Source of the DNA: Bacteroidota bacterium
GTDB taxonomy: Bacteria > Bacteroidota > Bacteroidia > Cytophagales > Cyclobacteriaceae
Direction: 5' to 3'
Length of the DNA: 9,419 bases
Assembly (NCBI GenBank): GCA_024643595.1
Contig: JAHEMS010000107.1
Coordinates: forward strand, 1 to 9,419
Part shown: positions 4,755 to 9,419 of the stretch, one piece after another
Layout: every line of letters begins with the position of its first letter
How positions within the stretch are numbered: the first letter of the stretch is position 1
The notes under the pieces: generated by a model
The model's database searches: none
What the model was told of the DNA's origin: nothing
What the model saw: only the letters and a program-made list of their open reading frames with translations
Translations under genes and position numbers: made by a program

Positions 4755-5921
4755 ATGAAGAATATCTGCTTATCGCTATTATTGTTGGTTGCCTATAACC
4801 TGAGCGCACAAAACATTTTACTCTCCGATCAATCCCAGGTTTCAATAATCACTTGTGGTCCTTATGCCGATGAATTATATGCCGCCTTTGGTCATAGTGC
4901 TATTCGTGTGTATGATCCACAAAATCAAATTGACTTCGCCTACAATTATGGTGTATTTGATTTCGATCAACCTAATTTCTACCTCAACTTTGCGAGAGGT
5001 TATTTATACTATAAGTTAGGGGTATACCACTATCCCCACTTTCGTGATTATTATATTAATCATAATCGCTTTATTCATGAACAGGTACTGAATTTATCGT
5101 TGGTTCAAAAACAAAAACTATTCGATTACCTTGAATGGAATGGCTTACCAGAAAATCAAACCTATCGTTACGACTACTTTTACAATAATTGTGCTACTAA
5201 AATCAGGGACGTGTTGGTTGAAACCATGGGACCAGAATTACTATTTGATGGTTCCTTCATAAAATCTGATTATACGATTCGAGAACTTACCGATTTGTAC
5301 CTCGGGTCTCAGCCATGGGGTGATTTAGGCATCGATATCTGTTTAGGGTTACCGATGGATAAAAAAGCAGCCCCTTATGAATACATGTTTCTCCCCGACT
5401 ATATAGAATACTCTTTCGATAATGCAACGATCAATAATCAAGCTATTGTAAAAGAAAAGATCGCTATCTATGAAGCTATTCCGGAAGGCATCCCTTTCAG
5501 TTTCTTTCACCCCTGGATAGTATTTTGCTTATTCTTTTTCTTAACCGCCTGGCTATCCTATTATGACTGGAAAAGAAAAAAAATAACCAAATGGTTTGAT
5601 GTCGTCTTATTTTCCATTGTGGGATGGGTGGGAATTTTATTATTACTACTCTGGACAGTCACTGATCATCAGGCAGCTGCCAACAATTTCAATTTACTGT
5701 GGGCATTTCCATTCCATGCAGTTGCTGCCATCCTCTTCTTGAAGACTTCATCTCCGGAATGGTTAAAAAAGTACATCAAGGGAACGTGGATGCTGCTTGC
5801 TGCTACATTGCTCTTCTGGTATTTTCTTCCCCAACAGCTAAATGTTTTTTTAATTCCTGTGGTATCGTCTTTACTGATCAGATCTCTTCTGATCAGTAAG
5901 CTATTAAATTCCTATAAGTGA
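4755..5921 (+). CDS. DUF4105 protein: signal peptide, papain-like His/Cys domain, five-helix membrane tail
   Basis: This 388-residue protein opens with a signal peptide (residues 1-18, probable cleavage after LSA). The DUF4105 domain follows: VSIITCGPYADELYAAFGHS (29-48), then IRVYDP, NYGVFDFDQPNFYLNFARG (64-82), and YDYFYNNCATKIRD (139-152), with FLPDYIEYSFDNA near 212-224. The tail carries about five hydrophobic helices (roughly 250-270, 281-303, 312-330, 342-358, 364-384). H47 in GHSAIRV followed far downstream by C146 in NNCATKIRD is the His-then-Cys order of permuted papain-like (LRAT/NlpC-type) folds. An acyltransferase or thiol hydrolase acting at the outer face of the inner membrane is therefore plausible. 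From memory, and not certain, a protein of this family has been reported as the Bacteroides lipoprotein N-acyltransferase (Lnb). Whether this copy does that is inference. It overlaps lpd tail to tail by 10 bp. Confidence 0.88.
   Translation: MKNICLSLLLLVAYNLSAQNILLSDQSQVSIITCGPYADELYAAFGHSAIRVYDPQNQIDFAYNYGVFDFDQPNFYLNFARGYLYYKLGVYHYPHFRDYYINHNRFIHEQVLNLSLVQKQKLFDYLEWNGLPENQTYRYDYFYNNCATKIRDVLVETMGPELLFDGSFIKSDYTIRELTDLYLGSQPWGDLGIDICLGLPMDKKAAPYEYMFLPDYIEYSFDNATINNQAIVKEKIAIYEAIPEGIPFSFFHPWIVFCLFFFLTAWLSYYDWKRKKITKWFDVVLFSIVGWVGILLLLLWTVTDHQAAANNFNLLWAFPFHAVAAILFLKTSSPEWLKKYIKGTWMLLAATLLFWYFLPQQLNVFLIPVVSSLLIRSLLISKLLNSYK
5871..5899. repeat. Perfect 12-bp-arm inverted repeat at the DUF4105/lpd convergence
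   Basis: TTACTGATCAGA (5871-5882), loop TCTCT (5883-5887) and TCTGATCAGTAA (5888-5899) form an uninterrupted 12-bp stem. It lies within the last 17 codons of the DUF4105 gene and 13 nt past the end of lpd on the other strand. Neither strand has a T tract directly after it. It could still act as a transcript 3'-end structure for both convergent messages. Each arm also contains the palindrome CTGATCAG. Confidence 0.7.
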
Positions 5922-7312
5922 ATAGGACGACTGGCTGTAGCTGACAAACAAGCCTCCTTTACCGCTTCCATATACGTGGGATGGGCATGACTCATCCTTG
6001 AAATATCTTCTGCAGAAGCACGATATTCCATGGCCACTACTCCTGCTGCAATCATATCCGCAGCGCGAGCTCCAATAATATGAATACCCAGAATCTCATC
6101 GGTATTTTTATCTGCGATTATTTTCACCAAACCATCAAGATCCATCGAAGCCCTGGCTCGACCTAATGCCTTATATGGAAAGTTACCGACTTTGTACGGT
6201 TTGCCCTGCTCCTTCAACTGCTCCTCGGTGAAACCTACACTGGCTACCTCCGGCCAAGTATAGACAACTCCTGGAATTAACAAGTAATTTATATGTGGCT
6301 TTTGCCCAGCCAATTGCTCTGCTACCATCACGCCTTCTTCCTCCGCTTTATGAGCGAGCATGGCTCCACGAACTACATCACCAATAGCATAGATGTTATC
6401 CACCTTAGTTTTTAGATGATCATCTACCGGAACTTTTCCTTTATCAAGTTCAATGCCCACTTTATCCAACCCTAATTCATCCGTGTACGGTCGTCTGCCT
6501 ATACTCACCAAACAATAATCTCCTTTCAAATCAATTGCATCACCACCTTTCTTTGGTTCCGCTTTTACGATTACTTCCTTTCCTTTATTTTGAACCGCGG
6601 TGACCTTATGTCCCAGGTATATTTCCATCCCAAGTTTTTTAGCAACTTTTACGAGTTCCTTGCCCAGCGTACCATCCATGGTAGGAATTAAATTATCCAA
6701 ATATTCAACTATCGTGACTTTGGAACCTATCCGTGCATAAACGGAACCCAATTCCATCCCGATTACACCTCCCCCAATGACAATCAGGTGTTTTGGTGTT
6801 TCTTTTAATTCAAGCGCCTCCGTACTCGAAATAATTCTCTTTTTATCAAATGGTGCAAACGGCAATGGAGTTGGTTTCGAGCCAGTTGCAATGATAACGT
6901 TGTCGCTAGTGATGACCTCTTCCTTTCCATCCTTTGCCTTCACTTTGATCTTATGCTTGTCAACAAAAGATCCAGTTCCCGTATAAACATCTATCTTATT
7001 TTTCTTCATCAGGTATGCAATACCATCCACATTGGATTTCACTACACCCGACTTTCTTTTTATCATCTGGGCCAGATTTGCCTTAGGGGCATTTATTTCA
7101 ATGCCATGCTCGCTGAACGTGTGCGCCGCATTATGAAAATGTTCTGATGAATCAAGCAGTGCTTTGGATGGAATACAACCTACATTTAAACAGGTTCCGC
7201 CCAATGTCTGATATTTTTCAATAATGGCTGTTTTAAAACCAAGTTGCGCACATCGAATGGCTGCAACATAACCACCCGGACCTGAACCTATAACTGCGAC
7301 GTTGTATTGCAT
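5912..7312 (-). CDS. lpdA: Dihydrolipoyl dehydrogenase (E3)
   Basis: This FAD flavoprotein reoxidises the dihydrolipoyl arms of the 2-oxo acid dehydrogenase complexes with NAD+. All hallmarks are present in 466 residues: the FAD-binding GSGPGGYVAA (9-18), the redox disulfide C41-L-N-V-G-C46 in GGTCLNVGCIPSK, the NAD-binding IGGGVIGMELGS (179-190), the second flavin contact YAIGD (308-312), and the C-terminal active-site HAHPTYMEA with H444 and E449. The length is normal. It follows sucB on the same strand after a 39-nt spacer without a hairpin, so it is probably transcribed with sucAB as the E3 of that complex. It could also serve pyruvate or branched-chain complexes. Its last 10 bp overlap the DUF4105 gene end. 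Confidence 0.97.
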   Translation of the reverse strand: MQYNVAVIGSGPGGYVAAIRCAQLGFKTAIIEKYQTLGGTCLNVGCIPSKALLDSSEHFHNAAHTFSEHGIEINAPKANLAQMIKRKSGVVKSNVDGIAYLMKKNKIDVYTGTGSFVDKHKIKVKAKDGKEEVITSDNVIIATGSKPTPLPFAPFDKKRIISSTEALELKETPKHLIVIGGGVIGMELGSVYARIGSKVTIVEYLDNLIPTMDGTLGKELVKVAKKLGMEIYLGHKVTAVQNKGKEVIVKAEPKKGGDAIDLKGDYCLVSIGRRPYTDELGLDKVGIELDKGKVPVDDHLKTKVDNIYAIGDVVRGAMLAHKAEEEGVMVAEQLAGQKPHINYLLIPGVVYTWPEVASVGFTEEQLKEQGKPYKVGNFPYKALGRARASMDLDGLVKIIADKNTDEILGIHIIGARAADMIAAGVVAMEYRASAEDISRMSHAHPTYMEAVKEACLSATASRPIHL

Positions 7313-7351
7313 AACTATAACTTCAAATTCTTGTTTTCAGATTCTAAAATA

Positions 7352-8860
7352 TTATACTCCAAGCACTAAGCGTCCCGGATCTTCCAGCAATTCTTTCAAA
7401 CGCACCAGGAAGCTTACTGATTCACGGCCATCAACAATACGATGATCATAGGATAAAGCCAGGTACATAATCGGGCGAACAACCACTTGACCATCTTTAA
7501 CAACAGGACGCTCAACAATATTATGCATACCTAAAATTGCGGATTGCGGGGGGTTGATGATTGGTGTGGACAGCATTGATCCAAACACTCCACCATTGGT
7601 GATTGAAAATGTGCCTCCCTGCATTTCATCGATCGATAGTTTTCCATCTCGACCTTTAGTGGCCAGCCGAACCACTTCCGCTTCGATCTGATCAAACGAT
7701 AAGGATTCAGCGTTCCGGATCACCGGCACCACTAAACCCCGTGGTGTTGATACGGCAATTGATACATCACAATAGTCATGATAAATAACTTCATCGCCAT
7801 TGATTTGAGCATTGACAGCAGGAAATTCTTTCAAAGCAACACATACTGCTTTCGTGAAGAACGACATAAAACCAAGCCCTACTCCATACTTCTCCTTAAA
7901 CTTCTCTTTGTATTTTGAGCGAAGATCCATTACCGGTTTCATGTCAACCTCATTGAACGTGGTGAGCATTGCAGTTTCATTCTTTACCGCAACAAGACGC
8001 CTGGCAATTGTTTTACGGAGCGAAGTCATTTTCTCTGAACGTTTATTACGTCCTCCACCCGCTGCTATTACCGGAGGATTACCTGGCGTTTTGGGTGTCT
8101 CCGATTTCGTTGTAGCAACTTTTGCCTTTTCCGCATCTTCCTTCGTAATCCGCCCACCTACCCCTGTCCCCACAACCTGTGAAGCGGGGATTCCTTTCTC
8201 CTCTAATATTTTTGCGGCCGCTGGTGATGGATAACCGGAGGCATAGTTTTTATCATCGGAAGAAACTGTTGATGCAGAAGAAACGGAAGTAGCTGATGCT
8301 GATACCGGTGCATTTTCCGTGACTTCAATTTTACAAATCAAGCCACCAATTGGCAGCGTTGTCTTTTCATTAGCGATGATATGAAGGATTCCGTTTGCCT
8401 CTGCTGGTAACTCAAATGTGGCTTTGTCAGATTCAACTTCGGCAATGATCTCATCTAATTTTACAAAATCACCTTCTTTTTTCAGCCAGGTTGAAATCGT
8501 CACTTCCGTGATGGATTCACCAACTGTAGGAACTTTCATTTCCCTGACTCCACCGGTGGTCTTCGCTGGCTGCGTAGCCGCAGGCGATTTAGCCTCCGTT
8601 GACGGGCTTGCATTTGTTGTCTTCCCTCCATCTGTAATTTCGCAAATAACTTCACCGATAGGCACCACCTCTCCTTTGGCTTTGGTTATTTTCAATATAC
8701 CTGCCTGTGGTGCCGGTAACTCGAATGTCGCTTTATCAGATTCGAGTTCAGCAATTACTTCATCCATCTTCACTACATCTCCATCATTTTTTAGCCAGTT
8801 GGCAATGGTTACCTCCGTGATTGACTCTCCTACGGTAGGAACTTTTACTTGTTGCGCCAT
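7352..8860 (-). CDS. sucB: 2-Oxoglutarate dehydrogenase E2, dihydrolipoyllysine-residue succinyltransferase
   Basis: This E2 core of the TCA-cycle 2-oxoglutarate dehydrogenase transfers succinyl from E1-bound thiamine diphosphate to CoA through swinging lipoyl arms. Its 502 residues hold two N-terminal lipoyl domains (about 1-77 and 106-180), each with the ESDKATFEL attachment loop (K43 and K146). Ala/Thr/Ser/Pro-rich linkers, a peripheral-subunit-binding domain (about 208-245, PSPAAAKILEEKG) and a catalytic domain (about 275-502) follow. The catalytic site is LSYDHRIVDGRE with H473 and D477. The GESITEV lipoyl motif and the sucA gene upstream favour the succinyl over the acetyl enzyme. E. 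coli SucB has about 405 residues and one lipoyl domain, so the extra domain accounts for the length difference. It starts 22 nt after the sucA stop. Confidence 0.96.
   Translation of the reverse strand: MAQQVKVPTVGESITEVTIANWLKNDGDVVKMDEVIAELESDKATFELPAPQAGILKITKAKGEVVPIGEVICEITDGGKTTNASPSTEAKSPAATQPAKTTGGVREMKVPTVGESITEVTISTWLKKEGDFVKLDEIIAEVESDKATFELPAEANGILHIIANEKTTLPIGGLICKIEVTENAPVSASATSVSSASTVSSDDKNYASGYPSPAAAKILEEKGIPASQVVGTGVGGRITKEDAEKAKVATTKSETPKTPGNPPVIAAGGGRNKRSEKMTSLRKTIARRLVAVKNETAMLTTFNEVDMKPVMDLRSKYKEKFKEKYGVGLGFMSFFTKAVCVALKEFPAVNAQINGDEVIYHDYCDVSIAVSTPRGLVVPVIRNAESLSFDQIEAEVVRLATKGRDGKLSIDEMQGGTFSITNGGVFGSMLSTPIINPPQSAILGMHNIVERPVVKDGQVVVRPIMYLALSYDHRIVDGRESVSFLVRLKELLEDPGRLVLGV
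8321..8860 (-). repeat. Tandem duplication of the lipoyl domain in sucB
   Basis: Two copies (8630-8860 and 8321-8545) encode near-identical domain halves. By eye, about 41 of 54 aligned residues agree between V5-I58 and M108-I161, including unbroken blocks KVPTVGESITEVTI and ESDKATFELPA. The second halves of the domains differ much more. A 28-residue Ala/Thr/Ser/Pro-rich linker joins them. Confidence 0.85.
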
Positions 8861-8882
8861 TTCAATTATCGTTTTGTGAAGA

Positions 8883-9419
8883 TTATAAGTCTAATGCTTG
8901 TTTTACTATTTTTTCCTGTTCTGCTTTATGAACTTTTGAATAACCTGTGGCCGGTGAAGCACTCGCCTTGCGCGATATCAACTCTAGCCCGCTCATGTAG
9001 CGAAGAATGTAAGACCAATACCCCATATTTGATGGCTCTTCCTGAACCCATACCAGCTTGGCTCCTTTATACTTCTTAAGAACAGCATTCAATTGCTTCT
9101 GCGGAAATGGATGTAATTGTTCCATGCGCACCAATGCAATATTTTTTACATTATTCTTTTGAGACGCCTCCAATAAATCGTAGTAGACTTTGCCTGAGCA
9201 TAACACAACCTTCTTCACATTTTTTGCCGTTACGGTTTCATCATCTATTACTTCCATAAATATGCCCTTGGTAAAATTCTCAATGGGAGATATTACAGAA
9301 GGATGACGCAGCAATGATTTAGGTGAGAATACAATACAAGGTTTTCTAAATTCCCAAGACACTTGTCGTCTCAATAAATGGAAAATATTAGATGGTGTGG
9401 TTGGGTTAGCGACAATCAT
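8883..9419 (-). CDS. sucA: 2-Oxoglutarate dehydrogenase E1, C-terminal fragment
   Basis: The frame enters from the right edge and ends with TAA at 8885-8883, giving 178 residues of a protein that is normally 900 or more. The visible part is the end of the second thiamine-diphosphate-enzyme half and the transketolase-like C-terminal domain. The diagnostic E1o stretch is NPTTPSNIFHLLRRQ followed by FRKPCIVFSPKSLLRHP. Further on, VRMEQLHPFP and EEPSNMGYW also match E1 of the 2-oxoglutarate complex. The methionine at the edge is internal and is not a start. E1 decarboxylates 2-oxoglutarate and succinylates the lipoyl arm of SucB, encoded 22 nt downstream. Together with lpd this gives a sucA-sucB-lpd cluster for one complex. 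Confidence 0.95.
   Translation of the reverse strand: MIVANPTTPSNIFHLLRRQVSWEFRKPCIVFSPKSLLRHPSVISPIENFTKGIFMEVIDDETVTAKNVKKVVLCSGKVYYDLLEASQKNNVKNIALVRMEQLHPFPQKQLNAVLKKYKGAKLVWVQEEPSNMGYWSYILRYMSGLELISRKASASPATGYSKVHKAEQEKIVKQALDL

Noticed and set aside
7812..8879. Long + strand frames opposite sucB (140 and 153 codons)
   Set aside because: They are antisense shadows of the sucB codon pattern, with low-complexity Ser/Thr/Ala-rich translations.
1..9419. A defence island, biosynthetic cluster, prophage or CRISPR locus
   Set aside because: No recombinase, transposase, nuclease, repeat-spacer array or synthetase genes are present. Genes are mostly core functions with uniform AT-rich composition.

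Overview
The window reads as a compact chromosomal segment from a member of the Bacteroidota, most likely of the Cytophagia type. The phylum call rests on the gene content: a DUF4105 protein, a 56-residue Cys-rich 'FeoB-associated' membrane protein, a DUF493 protein, a short pterin dehydratase and a PpiD-like chaperone tail. It is also supported by AT-rich, often promoter-poor spacers with TAnnTTTG-like boxes and by the lack of clear Shine-Dalgarno sequences. The finer placement is a guess. No RNA gene, insertion sequence, phage gene, CRISPR array or origin was seen.

Left block (1-3391, all + strand): the 3' end of a PpiD/SurA-like periplasmic peptidyl-prolyl isomerase, closed by a strong intrinsic terminator (545-575). 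A DUF493 gene follows, whose start codon sits only 3 nt after that terminator. After a 72-nt gap comes a tightly packed, overlapping run: pterin-4a-carbinolamine dehydratase, rsmI (TTG start, TTGA overlap), an Lnt-like membrane protein without a catalytic domain (17-nt overlap) and an inositol-monophosphatase (ATGA overlap). This run looks translationally coupled.

Middle (3392-5921): a 102-nt spacer with an 11-bp inverted repeat at its edges, then a 56-codon gene for a FeoB-associated-type membrane protein (3494-3664). That gene ends in a TTAA palindrome that also supplies the stop codon of the convergent radical SAM/SPASM gene. A 65-nt divergent spacer separates the radical SAM gene from a DUF4105 gene with a signal peptide, an invariant-looking His/Cys pair and about five C-terminal membrane helices.

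Right block (5912-9419, all - strand): the 2-oxoglutarate dehydrogenase complex in the order sucA (E1, cut by the window edge), sucB (E2, with two lipoyl domains) and lpd (E3), with 22- and 39-nt spacers. The three products form one TCA-cycle complex. The lpd and DUF4105 genes overlap by 10 bp tail to tail, next to a perfect 12-bp-arm hairpin.

The points most worth a second look are the Lnt scaffold that has apparently lost its nitrilase domain and the DUF4105 protein, which has the layout expected of a membrane-anchored thioester acyltransferase. Both may bear on lipoprotein or envelope lipid chemistry. That link is inference.
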